The notes under the pieces are model-generated. The model did not search any database and was not told the origin of the DNA. It worked only from the letters and a program-made list of their open reading frames with translations. The translations under genes and the position numbers were made by a program. From Helicobacteraceae bacterium (GTDB lineage: Bacteria > Campylobacterota > Campylobacteria > Campylobacterales > SZUA-545), in contig JAISMA010000105.1 of assembly GCA_031276985.1 (NCBI GenBank), positions 1 to 5,931 on the forward strand: DNA of 5,931 bases, given 5' to 3'. Positions 1 through 5,775 of the stretch are shown in pieces. Position 1 is the stretch's first letter. The number at the start of each line of letters is the position of its first letter.

Positions 1-164
1 ATCGCAATTAGCGCTTTGTGCTCACACTTTTTCAAGCAACGTTTGCATCCCGTGCAATTATTTTCAATAGTGCGTAAAACCCTGTTTCTGCTCTTCTTAT
101 GACGATAAGTTGCGGCGCACAACCAAATAAAAATTACGCCGCCAATGATATATAACGCAGTCAT
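1..164 (-). CDS. Membrane-anchored 4Fe-4S ferredoxin-like protein (partial, C-terminus outside window)
   Basis: Reading leftward from an ATG at 162-164, 54 codons stay open to the window edge. Residues about 3-20 form one hydrophobic segment (LYIIGGVIFIWLCAATY). A basic stretch follows (RHKKSRNR), as expected for an N-terminal membrane anchor with the rest of the protein in the cytoplasm. Residues 37-47 carry CTGCKRCLKKC, the CxxCxxCxxxC arrangement that binds a 4Fe-4S cluster, followed by ALIA, which resembles the run after the fourth cysteine in bacterial ferredoxins. The usual proline after the fourth cysteine is replaced by glutamate. A second cluster motif may lie beyond the edge. The role is presumably electron transfer at the membrane, but no partner is visible and I do not recognise a named family. 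The start is supported by the hydrophobic N-terminus and by a promoter-like sequence about 40 bases upstream; the ribosome-binding site (GGGTAAATAAG) is weak. Confidence 0.72.
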   Translation of the reverse strand, partial: MTALYIIGGVIFIWLCAATYRHKKSRNRVLRTIENNCTGCKRCLKKCEHKALIA

Positions 165-198
165 CTTATTTACCCATTATCTATATAAACAAAAAACG

Positions 199-227
199 CA
201 AATATTATACAATAAAATACTTGTCAA
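199..227 (-). promoter_or_regulatory. Promoter-like sequence for the ferredoxin-like gene
   Basis: On the minus strand a perfect TATAAT lies at 209-204 and a perfect TTGACA at 227-222. They are only 12 bases apart, too close for one standard sigma-70 promoter. Either TATAAT acts with a poor -35 box, as is common in Campylobacterota, or TTGACA pairs with the weaker TATTTG at 204-199 (17-base spacing). Transcription from TATAAT would start roughly 33 bases before the ATG at 164. Confidence 0.45.
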
Positions 228-279
228 GTCGCATTAAAACGTTTAATGGAGCTATGCATAACGTTTCGGTTGTTTATGA

Positions 280-306
280 CGTTTTTTTGCGGCTGATAAA
301 AAAACG
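280..306. repeat. Perfect 9-base inverted repeat, A/T-rich
   Basis: CGTTTTTTT at 280-288 and AAAAAAACG at 298-306 are perfect inverted arms around a 9-base loop (GCGGCTGAT). A second, imperfect hairpin follows at 319-340: the arms ACGGCGCA and TGCGGCGT have one mismatch and enclose six A. Both lie in the gap between the ferredoxin-like gene and the AT-rich reading frame. Neither has a GC-rich stem followed by a T-run, so a terminator role is only a possibility. Confidence 0.35.
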
Positions 307-429
307 CATAATAGTTTCACGGCGCAAAAAAATGCGGCGTAGTTTTGGCGTGAGAATGAAGCGTAGCGCAAGATCAAAACCATTGCAGAAGTCGAACCGC
401 CAATCTAGGCAAAATATAAACTGCTCTAA

Positions 430-819
430 TTATGCGCTGTTGTCGCGTAGACCATTATTCTTATTTATTATTCGCTGTAATTTTATGCTACGGTCTGGTA
501 ATAATTTTTTTAGTTCCTCAATGCTAAAATCTTTTAGGCATTTTGTATCGTTGCGTCTTTTTACGCCTTCAATTAAATATTCATCAATATAATTATCTTT
601 ATAAAAACAATCCCAAGGCAATATCCCAAAAAATGCTTTTATTATAATATCAAAATCCGTAGATTTGCCTTTATATAATCCAGATGTTTTTGATATATCA
701 TTCTTATAATCAGATATATTTTCATAATATATTTCTCTTTTTCCGATAATATTTAGTCCATAGTGTTTTATAGGATTTCCATTTGAGGTTGTAATTATAA
801 CCGGTTTATCTAACCTCAT
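430..819 (-). CDS. Hypothetical protein, AT-rich, probably a 5'-truncated gene
   Basis: I do not recognise this 129-residue product. It looks like real protein: mixed charged and hydrophobic residues, a central hydrophobic patch near residues 58-68 (IIIKAFFGILPW) and a lysine/leucine-rich C-terminal part (FSIEELKKLLPDRS). Its codons are strongly A/T-biased (AAA, ATA, TTA, AAT). I counted 59 G or C in positions 541-780 (about 25%), far below the heptose genes, which suggests a foreign origin or a decaying gene. The ATG at 819 has no clear ribosome-binding site. The frame stays open upstream to 990, and the protein-like character continues to about 890 (TLAFFDYLFETEDELKKK), so the true N-terminus is probably lost rather than starting at 819. 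Beyond about 890 the sequence looks like a different gene on the other strand. The last few residues (GLRDNSA) may also not be original. It may be a non-functional remnant. Confidence 0.45.
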   Translation of the reverse strand: MRLDKPVIITTSNGNPIKHYGLNIIGKREIYYENISDYKNDISKTSGLYKGKSTDFDIIIKAFFGILPWDCFYKDNYIDEYLIEGVKRRNDTKCLKDFSIEELKKLLPDRSIKLQRIINKNNGLRDNSA

Positions 820-879
820 TGTTTCAAATTTCTTTTTTAATTCATCTTCAGTTTCAAAAAGATAATCAAAAAACGCTAA

Positions 880-1047
880 TGTCCATTGTTTACTTGTGCT
901 ATTCTGTATTGTAAAAGCGCGACAAAAGACGCTAGAAGAGCATGCGAACTCGGCGAATGTAAAGCATTGCGGTATTTGGAAAGTAATAAATTATTGCGCG
1001 ATTAACAACATAAATTGGCGGAGTTAATCGCGGCTTGCGAGAAATAA
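880..1047 (+). pseudogene. Remnant of the 3' end of an unidentified plus-strand gene, with an in-frame stop
   Basis: From 880 the plus strand reads through a protein-like stretch containing ATKDARRACELGECKALRYL and SNKLLRD to a TAA at 1003-1005. In the same frame it continues as QHKLAELIAACEK to a second TAA at 1045-1047. The alanine, cysteine and charged helix-like pattern (ACELGECKALRYLE) looks like the C-terminal tail of a helical protein, and the first TAA looks like a mutation inside it. No ATG or ribosome-binding site precedes it; the frame closes at 877-879. I cannot name the family. The fragment runs convergently towards gmhA and head to head against the AT-rich remnant on its left. 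The alternative is chance open frame in non-coding DNA. Confidence 0.28.
997..1032. repeat. Perfect 10-base inverted repeat downstream of gmhA
   Basis: CGCGATTAAC at 997-1006 and GTTAATCGCG at 1023-1032 are exact reverse complements separated by 16 bases. In the direction of the heptose operon, the structure starts 38 bases after the gmhA stop and is followed by the A/T-rich run CAATAATTTATTACTTT. It could act as a weak transcription terminator or protect the 3' end of the mRNA. The long loop and the lack of an uninterrupted T-run argue against a classical intrinsic terminator. Confidence 0.4.
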
Positions 1048-1070
1048 GAACGAGCATAAAAACGAAAGAG

Positions 1071-1634
1071 TTAGGAGAAGGCGGATTCGATTAACATGCA
1101 AAGCGTATGCCCTAAAAATATATGAATTTCTTGAATGCGCGGCGTATCGAAACTTGGCGCGATCAGGTTAATATCGCACAGCTCTTTCATTTTTCCGCCG
1201 TTTTTGCCGCTAAAGCCGATCGTAGCAGCGCCGATTTCGCGCCCTTTTTTCAGCGCCAAAAGCGCGTTTGGGCTCTCGCCGCTTGTGGATATGCCGATTA
1301 AAACGTCGCCTTTTTTTGCCAGCGCCTCCACTTGACGCTCAAAAACGCGATCGAAGCCGTAATCGTTGCCAATTGCCGTTAGCGCCGAAGTGTCGGTGGT
1401 CAGCGCGATCGCCGCAAGCGCTTCGCGCTCTTTTTTGTAGCGTCCCGTTAGTTCCGCGGCGATATGTTGCGCGTCGCCAGCGCTTCCGCCGTTGCCAAAA
1501 AGCAAGATTTTGCCGCCGTTTTTCAGCGCCTCGACGCAAAGTTTCGCCGCCCTCTCAAGCGGCTCGACAAGTTCGTCGGCAAGCGCGAAGCTCGTTTGGT
1601 GCGATTTGATCTCTTGTAAAATAAGCTCTTTCAT
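1071..1634 (-). CDS. gmhA: Phosphoheptose isomerase GmhA (sedoheptulose 7-phosphate isomerase)
   Basis: GmhA converts sedoheptulose 7-phosphate to D-glycero-D-manno-heptose 7-phosphate, the first step of ADP-heptose synthesis, in the cytoplasm; family members are usually tetramers. The 187-residue product is close to the usual 185-195. It is a single SIS domain: phosphate-binding LLFGNGGSAGDAQH at about 44-57, AELTGRY at 60-66, GISTSGESPNAL at 114-125 and RIQEIHIFLGH at 166-176. By comparison with my memory of E. coli GmhA, E61 and H176 match the catalytic Glu65 and His180, and H57 and Q168 the metal/substrate residues. The frame is open further upstream to an ATG at 1751, but that 39-residue extension has no family match and overlaps the preceding gene by about 110 bases. 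The ATG at 1634 gives the usual length and lies 7 bases after the upstream stop. Its own Shine-Dalgarno is weak (GAGCGCGGC), so coupling to the preceding gene is likely. It is the last gene of the operon. Confidence 0.96.
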   Translation of the reverse strand: MKELILQEIKSHQTSFALADELVEPLERAAKLCVEALKNGGKILLFGNGGSAGDAQHIAAELTGRYKKEREALAAIALTTDTSALTAIGNDYGFDRVFERQVEALAKKGDVLIGISTSGESPNALLALKKGREIGAATIGFSGKNGGKMKELCDINLIAPSFDTPRIQEIHIFLGHTLCMLIESAFS

Positions 1635-1641
1635 GCCGCGC

Positions 1642-2214
1642 TCAAAAACTAATGCGAATGCCGATATAAGCCGCTTTGTTAAGCTCGTATTTCCAGCCCT
1701 CTTCGCGCCATTTGAGTTTGCGCCAGCCGCCGAAAACCATCCCGCCTTCAATCGGCTCGATTCCCGTCTCGAATCTCAACTCGTCGTAGCGATCGCACTC
1801 GCTAAAGCACAACGCCGTCGGCGCCATGTCGTAAAAAGCCGAGAGATGAGTTTTGATTGAAATCGGCAACGTGTAGATTAGCCCCACGCCAATCGGCGCG
1901 GCAAATGGATACTCGTCGCGGTCGCCCTCTTTTATTTGCGACGCGACGGCTTTAATCCCAACCTTGAACGCCAGCCCGTCCAGCGGCGTTAATCCGATTG
2001 CGTTAATGTGAAAGCCGCCCGTTACGCGCATTTTGTCGTATTCGTCCGCGCCGCGCAAAAAAACCGCGCCGTAATACAAACTCGCGTCCGCGCCGATTGG
2101 CGAAATCAGCTCGTAGCCAATCTCCAAATCCTCGTCGTTGACGTTTAACATAAACGACTGCTTTTGGGCAAACGCAACAATCGCGCACAAAAGAAATACA
2201 AATAGTTTGTTCAT
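1642..2214 (-). CDS. YfaZ-like outer-membrane beta-barrel protein
   Basis: The 190-residue product begins with a signal peptide: MNKLFVFLLCAIVAFA with a likely cleavage after A16 (AFA-Q). C10 is not in a good lipobox, so a lipoprotein is unlikely. The mature part alternates polar and hydrophobic residues in short strands (LEIGYELI, MRVTGGFHIN, LAFKVGIKAV, GVGLIYTLPI, YIGIRISF) and ends in phenylalanine, the signature of an outer-membrane barrel inserted by the BAM machinery. The opening LNVNDEDLEIG and the segment FYDMAPTALCFSECDRYDEL resemble, from memory, the YfaZ family annotated in Campylobacterota; the length also fits. The family's function is unknown. Two cysteines, C136 and C140, are close together. 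The start ATG overlaps the hldE stop by four bases (ATGA), with GGAAAAG just upstream, so it belongs to the heptose operon. Barrel protein is near certain; the family name is less so. Confidence 0.78.
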   Translation of the reverse strand: MNKLFVFLLCAIVAFAQKQSFMLNVNDEDLEIGYELISPIGADASLYYGAVFLRGADEYDKMRVTGGFHINAIGLTPLDGLAFKVGIKAVASQIKEGDRDEYPFAAPIGVGLIYTLPISIKTHLSAFYDMAPTALCFSECDRYDELRFETGIEPIEGGMVFGGWRKLKWREEGWKYELNKAAYIGIRISF

Positions 2215-3647
2215 TTCGCTTTTCCGCTTGATAAAATTTTGGCGATCGCGCCGCTTGTGGATCGCCCTTCGACTAAATCGACCAAAACCGTTTTTTTGGC
2301 GTATTCGCTTCCAACCAGTTTTTCGCCTTTGTAGTCCGCGCCTTTGGTTAGCACGTCGGGTTTGACGGCTTTTATCAGCTCGATTGGCGTCGGATCGTCA
2401 AACGGCGCGACAAAATCCACAAACGCCAGCGCCGCAAGCATATAGGCGCGATCCTCTTCGCATACGATCGGACGGTTTTCGCCTTTGATAGCGCGGACGC
2501 TTTTGTCGCCGTTTAACCCCACGATTAGCAGATCGCCCAGCTCGCGACTTTTTCGCAGATACTCGACGTGTCCGCGATGAAGCAGGTCAAAACAGCCGTT
2601 TGTGAATACCACCTTGCGCCCGCTTTGACGCGCCTTTTGCGCCTCGTACGCCGCTTGCTCCGACGAGACGATCTTGCGTTGGCTTTGATTGATCGAATGG
2701 CGATATTCGTAAGCCAGCGCTTCGTCGATCGTAACCGTCGCGTTGCCGATTTTGGACACCGCGACGGCGGCGGCGACATTGGCAAAATGCGCCGCTTCCT
2801 CGATCGCGGCGTTCGCGCCCAGCGCGAAACCAAGCGCGGCTAACGCCGTATCGCCCGCGCCCGTAACGTCGTAAACCTCGCGCGCGCGCGTTGGAATATG
2901 CTCGCCCTTTTCGCCGCAAACCATCATGCCGTCTTCGGACAAAGTGATAATCGCGTAATCCAGCGACAGATCGCGCCTTAGCTTCGCTCCCGCCTCTTTC
3001 ACGCTTTCAAGGCTCGGCAGATCGCGCCCCAAAGCCTCGCTTGCCTCTTTGCGGTTTGGCGTGATCAGCGTCGCGCCTTTGTATTTGGAATAATCAACGC
3101 CTTTTGGATCAATCAATACCTTTTTGCCTAGCGCCTTTGCGGTTTTGATCGTAAATTGCGTTAGCGAATCGGTCAATACTCCTTTGCCGTAATCGCTTAA
3201 CAAAACTATGTCGACTTGCGGCATAACAGCCGCGATCGCGCTTTTTAACGCCTCTTCAGTCCGTTGCGAAATCGCCTCTTTGCTCTCGTCGTCAAAACGC
3301 ACGATCTGCTGGCGCTGCGCCACGACGCGGGTTTTTCTGGAGGTTTTGCGCCCCGTTTGCGCGACGACGGCGCTTGCGTCCGCGCCGCCGTTTTCCAGCA
3401 GCGCCTTCAACTGCTCGCCGCTTTTGTCGTCTCCGATCGCGCCGCATACAAACGTCTTTGCGCCAAGCGAGAGCAGATTGCTCGCCACGTTGCCCGCGCC
3501 GCCTAAAACGACGCTCGTTTTTTCCACGTCGACGATCGGCACGGGCGCTTCGGGACTAACGCGGCTCGTTTTGCCCCACAGATAAACGTCAAGCATAAGA
3601 TCGCCAACCGCCAAAACGCGCGGCGCGGCGTTTTTCAGCCTTATCAC
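2211..3647 (-). CDS. hldE: Bifunctional heptose 7-phosphate kinase / heptose 1-phosphate adenylyltransferase HldE
   Basis: HldE carries out two steps in the cytoplasm: it phosphorylates D-glycero-beta-D-manno-heptose 7-phosphate at C1 and, after GmhB acts, joins the 1-phosphate sugar to AMP from ATP. The 478 residues match the full-length two-domain form. The N-terminal ribokinase/PfkB domain (about 1-320) shows VLGGAGNVASNL at 47-58 and the ATP/catalytic motif DVTGAGDTALAAL at 260-272, with D266 the expected catalytic base. The C-terminal nucleotidyltransferase domain (about 345-478) begins with VVFTNGCFDLLHRGH at 346-360, where HRGH is the HxGH motif, and ends with GRSTSGAIAKI. The start codon is GTG (3647-3645), inside the hldD stop region (GTGA, four-base overlap). 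GGAG lies five bases upstream, which supports this unusual start and suggests translational coupling. No key residue appears to be missing. Also known as RfaE or WaaE. Confidence 0.97.
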   Translation of the reverse strand: MIRLKNAAPRVLAVGDLMLDVYLWGKTSRVSPEAPVPIVDVEKTSVVLGGAGNVASNLLSLGAKTFVCGAIGDDKSGEQLKALLENGGADASAVVAQTGRKTSRKTRVVAQRQQIVRFDDESKEAISQRTEEALKSAIAAVMPQVDIVLLSDYGKGVLTDSLTQFTIKTAKALGKKVLIDPKGVDYSKYKGATLITPNRKEASEALGRDLPSLESVKEAGAKLRRDLSLDYAIITLSEDGMMVCGEKGEHIPTRAREVYDVTGAGDTALAALGFALGANAAIEEAAHFANVAAAVAVSKIGNATVTIDEALAYEYRHSINQSQRKIVSSEQAAYEAQKARQSGRKVVFTNGCFDLLHRGHVEYLRKSRELGDLLIVGLNGDKSVRAIKGENRPIVCEEDRAYMLAALAFVDFVAPFDDPTPIELIKAVKPDVLTKGADYKGEKLVGSEYAKKTVLVDLVEGRSTSGAIAKILSSGKAK

Positions 3648-4609
3648 TTAATCTCCGACTCGTAAATCTTGACGATTTGAGGCGCGTACGCTCCTATGCC
3701 TTTTTCAAGACCAAACCGCGGCGCGTAGTCTAGTTCGGCTTTTGTCGTCGATATGTCCGCTTCGGTGTGCGTTTGGAAAAAATTCCACGGATTGTCTATG
3801 TATTCGACTTCCACATTGACTTCCAGCGTTTTTGTCAAGTTGCCGAAGATCTCGTTGTATTCTCTAGCCTCGCCGCTGCCCACGTTGTAAACGCCGCTTT
3901 TGTCGGCGCTTAGGGCTTTGATATTGGCTTGAATTACGTCTTCGATATATACAAAATCGCGTTTTTGCTCGCCCCATTTGAACAGTCTGGGACGTTTGCC
4001 GCTTAAGATCTGCAATCCAAGCTGCAAGATCATCGAGGCGGTTTTGCCTTTGTAGATTTCGCGCGGACCATAGACGTTGAAATATCTCAAACCGATAATC
4101 GTCATATTGTTTTCTTTGGCGAATCTTTCGGCTATGCGATCCATAGTCAGCTTGGAAAATCCGTATATGTTTTCGGGAGTTTCGCCCTCGCCGACTCTGT
4201 TCGGGGCGGGAGAGTTGCCGTACGTTCCCGCGCTGGAAGCGTAGACGACTTTCGCGCCGTGCGCTTTGGCGATTTTCAGCAGATCGCTAAAGGCGTTCGC
4301 GTTGACTTGAACCACGAGTTTTTGATCGCTTATCGTTGTGTCGGAGATTGCCGCCTCGTGAAAAATGTAGTCGAATTTGTAGTCGTTTAGCCGCGCAAGA
4401 TCAAGCGGGTTGGCTATGTCGCCCGCGATCGTTTCGCCGTTGAAACCGCGAAGGTTCTTGAAATGTCCAAGCGCGAAAGCGTCGAAAACGACGACGCGCG
4501 CTCTTGGGTAGTTGTCTTGAACGTGGAAAGCCAGATTAGAGCCGATAAAGCCCGCGCCTCCCGTGATTAAAATCGTTTTGCCGTTGAGGTTGATGTCGGA
4601 GTATTTCAT
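3644..4609 (-). CDS. hldD: ADP-L-glycero-D-manno-heptose 6-epimerase HldD
   Basis: HldD inverts C6 of ADP-D-glycero-beta-D-manno-heptose to give the L,D form used by heptosyltransferases to build the LPS/LOS inner core; it binds NADP(H). The 321-residue product is an extended short-chain dehydrogenase/reductase. The Rossmann motif TGGAGFIGSN lies at 16-25, the catalytic serine region YASSAGTYG at 123-131, and the YxxxK pair at Y149 and K153 (IYGFSKL). RYFNVYGPRE at 175-184 and RDFVYIEDV at 217-225 are typical of the epimerase subfamily. The N-terminal leader before the Rossmann strand (MKYSDINLNGKT) resembles, from memory, Helicobacter HldD rather than the shorter E. coli form, and the length is slightly above E. 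coli's. The start ATG overlaps the gmhB stop by four bases (ATGA). The upstream GGCGG is a modest ribosome-binding site, so coupled translation is likely. Also known as RfaD or WaaD. Confidence 0.96.
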   Translation of the reverse strand: MKYSDINLNGKTILITGGAGFIGSNLAFHVQDNYPRARVVVFDAFALGHFKNLRGFNGETIAGDIANPLDLARLNDYKFDYIFHEAAISDTTISDQKLVVQVNANAFSDLLKIAKAHGAKVVYASSAGTYGNSPAPNRVGEGETPENIYGFSKLTMDRIAERFAKENNMTIIGLRYFNVYGPREIYKGKTASMILQLGLQILSGKRPRLFKWGEQKRDFVYIEDVIQANIKALSADKSGVYNVGSGEAREYNEIFGNLTKTLEVNVEVEYIDNPWNFFQTHTEADISTTKAELDYAPRFGLEKGIGAYAPQIVKIYESEIK

Positions 4610-5130
4610 TCTGCCGCCTTTTTGAAATAAGCGATTGTATCCAATAGGTTTTTACAGACGCGCGCGCCTTCTATGTTTTGCGTCAAGTTCGCGTCGATTA
4701 ACGCCAGATTTTTCACGCCCGCGCCGATCGCCGCAGTTATATCGCTTTGCTTATCGCCAATCATCCACGATATGGACGGATCGAGATTGTGATCTTTGAT
4801 CGCTTGCAAAAACATTCCGCTTTTTGGCTTGCGGCAGTCGCAGTCGTCTTCGGGCGCGTGCGGGCAGTAATAAACGCCGCAGATCGTAACGCCGCGATCG
4901 AGAAAGGTTTTCAGCATTTGGCGGGTAAGCGTTTTGAACTCGTCTTCGCCGTATAAGCCGCGTCCTATGCCCGATTGGTTGGTAACGACGATTATCTTGT
5001 AGCCTTTCGCGGCGGCGTCGCGTAGCAGATCGAATATGCCGTCGCAAAAAACGAAGCGATCAAACGACGCGACGTATCCGTAATCGACGTTGATCACGCC
5101 GTCGCGATCAAGAAACAGCGCTTTGTTCAT
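4606..5130 (-). CDS. gmhB: D-glycero-beta-D-manno-heptose 1,7-bisphosphate 7-phosphatase GmhB
   Basis: GmhB removes the C7 phosphate from heptose 1,7-bisphosphate, between the two HldE reactions. The 174-residue product is a HAD-superfamily phosphatase of the histidinol-phosphatase type. Motif I is DRDGVIN with nucleophile D8 and acid/base D10, motif II VTNQSGIGRG at 49-58, motif III around CRKPKSG at 99-105, and motif IV GDKQSDI at 125-131. A structural zinc site is visible as CPHAPEDDCDC at 89-99 (C89, H91, C97, C99); its loop is shorter than the E. coli one as I remember it. It is the first gene of the operon. The ATG at 5130 is preceded by AAAGG six bases upstream and by a promoter-like pair at 5186-5158, which fixes the start. 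Placement next to hldD and hldE supports the heptose role over a histidine-biosynthesis phosphatase, which shares the fold. Confidence 0.95.
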   Translation of the reverse strand: MNKALFLDRDGVINVDYGYVASFDRFVFCDGIFDLLRDAAAKGYKIIVVTNQSGIGRGLYGEDEFKTLTRQMLKTFLDRGVTICGVYYCPHAPEDDCDCRKPKSGMFLQAIKDHNLDPSISWMIGDKQSDITAAIGAGVKNLALIDANLTQNIEGARVCKNLLDTIAYFKKAAE

Positions 5131-5157
5131 GCCTTGCCTTTGCCAAACTTAAACCGC

Positions 5158-5186
5158 ATTTTACCGCCGTCGCCGCCAATACGCAA
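5158..5186 (-). promoter_or_regulatory. Promoter of the heptose operon
   Basis: On the minus strand TTGCGT (5186-5181) is followed after exactly 17 bases by TAAAAT (5163-5158). Transcription would start near 5151 and leave a leader of about 20 bases before the gmhB ATG at 5130, containing the AAAGG ribosome-binding site at 5141-5137. No other promoter is evident before the operon, and the downstream genes overlap, so this probably drives all five. Confidence 0.55.
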
Positions 5187-5209
5187 ACGCGCCTCCGCGC
5201 TCAATCGCC

Positions 5210-5235
5210 GCGCTTGGAATTTTGGAATCAAGCGC
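5210..5235. repeat. Inverted repeat between divergent promoters, enclosing a direct repeat
   Basis: GCGCTTG (5210-5216) and CAAGCGC (5229-5235) are exact inverted arms 12 bases apart. The segment also contains TTGGAAT twice (5214-5220 and 5222-5228). The structure abuts the likely -35 region of the tRNA promoter and lies about 25 bases upstream of the heptose operon -35 box. It could bind a dimeric regulator or be chance in GC-rich sequence. Confidence 0.3.
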
Positions 5236-5262
5236 TTGCGTTAAGCGTCGCTCGGCTATAAT
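5236..5262 (+). promoter_or_regulatory. Promoter of tRNA-Phe
   Basis: A perfect TATAAT lies at 5257-5262, preceded by TTGCGT at 5236-5241 with a short 15-base spacing. Transcription would begin near 5269, about 34 bases before the mature tRNA. That leader contains a small hairpin (CGCTT-AAA-AAGCG, 5282-5294), which may help 5' processing. The strong -10 box fits a stable RNA gene. Confidence 0.65.
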
Positions 5263-5302
5263 CCCGCCCTCTTTTGTCTGCCGCTTAAAAAGCGCGCGGC
5301 AA

Positions 5303-5378
5303 GGCTCTGTAGCTCAGTCGGTAGAGCAGCAGACTGAAAATCTGTGTGTCGGCAGTTCGATTCTGCCCGGAGCCACCA
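5303..5378 (+). tRNA. tRNA-Phe (anticodon GAA)
   Basis: The 76-base sequence folds into a standard cloverleaf. The acceptor stem is GGCTCTG with CGGAGCC (one T-G wobble) and the D stem GCTC with GAGC. The anticodon stem is GCAGA with TCTGT around the loop CTGAAAA, giving anticodon GAA. The variable loop is GTGTC, and the T arm is GGCAG-TTCGATT-CTGCC. The discriminator is A and the 3' CCA is encoded (5376-5378). It reads phenylalanine codons TTC and TTT. It is divergent from the heptose operon and has its own TATAAT promoter. No second tRNA follows within the window, and no obvious terminator hairpin with a T-run is seen directly after it. Confidence 0.97.
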
Positions 5379-5525
5379 CTTAATCAAATCCATTCATTGT
5401 TTTTCCGCCGCGCGCCGATGACGAGCCTTTGCGCACGCAACCGATCCGCAAATCTCTTAATATCGGCTTCCCCCCCTTCGCGGTTACGCCAAAATCGCCG
5501 ATCGCTACGCGCATTTTTCTTTTCC

Positions 5526-5551
5526 CCTCATTGCCGCAAGGCGGGCATCTA
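5526..5551 (+). repeat. Degraded copy of the ATTCCC/GGGAAT palindromic repeat
   Basis: Aligned to the better copies, this 26-base stretch (CCTCATTGCCGC followed by AAGGCGGGCATCTA) matches 23 of 27 positions with one gap. It has the same orientation as the copy at 5608. Both arms have changed, leaving an imperfect hairpin. Confidence 0.5.
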
Positions 5552-5607
5552 TTTCTTGAAAACAATCGCGGTTTAATGCCCTTAATCTTATCTCGATCAC
5601 ACCCTCG

Positions 5608-5634
5608 CGTCATTCCCGCGTAGTCGGGAATCCA
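5608..5634 (+). repeat. dRS3-like palindromic repeat, copy 1
   Basis: The core ATTCCC-N8-GGGAAT lies at 5612-5631 and forms a seven-pair stem (ATTCCCG/CGGGAAT). It is flanked by CGTC on the left and CCA on the right. The 27-base unit matches the reverse complement of the copy at 5776 at 24 of 27 positions. The core has the same form as the dRS3 repeat of Neisseria; similar hairpins occur scattered in many proteobacterial genomes. Confidence 0.8.
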
Positions 5635-5718
5635 AAAATCGCGAAGCGATGACGCGACTTCGTGGGACAATCGCCATTCACAAAGTTTTTTGACTTTTTA
5701 TTTTTGGGCGCTCGTTTT

Positions 5719-5731
5719 CGCAGGTATGACG
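5719..5731 (-). repeat. Half-copy remnant of the palindromic repeat
   Basis: CGCAGGTATGACG matches the right half of the repeat as it reads in the 5776 copy (CGCGGGAATGACG) at 11 of 13 positions. The left half is not recognisable. Confidence 0.35.
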
Positions 5732-5775
5732 CTCGGCGCGATCAATGATTTAGGCATTTCGGTCGTCTTAAGTAC

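Noticed and set aside
221..592. Plus-strand 123-residue reading frame
   Set aside because: It needs a TTG start, has no ribosome-binding site, is arginine/serine-rich without pattern, and is antisense to the more protein-like frame at 430-819.
1635..1751. Extending gmhA upstream to the ATG at 1751 (226 residues)
   Set aside because: The extra 39 residues overlap the YfaZ-like gene by about 110 bases and show no SIS-family features. The ATG at 1634 gives the normal family length and operon spacing.
2525..2919. Several long arginine-rich frames overlapping hldE on both strands
   Set aside because: They are shadow frames produced by the GC-rich codon pattern of hldE, which is a clear full-length enzyme.
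5303..5378. tRNA-Phe as the attachment site of an integrated element
   Set aside because: I found no repeat of the tRNA 3' end downstream in the window and no integrase gene, so there is no support here.
5470..5476. Run of seven C as a phase-variable tract
   Set aside because: Homopolymer G/C tracts switch genes in Campylobacterota, but this one is short and not inside or directly before a supported gene.
5380..5670. Minus-strand 96-residue reading frame, or a shorter 43-residue version from about 5511
   Set aside because: Its N-terminal half is a read-through of the palindromic repeat (WIPDYAGMT). The shorter version has a G-rich stretch upstream but no recognisable domain, and it ends against the tRNA.
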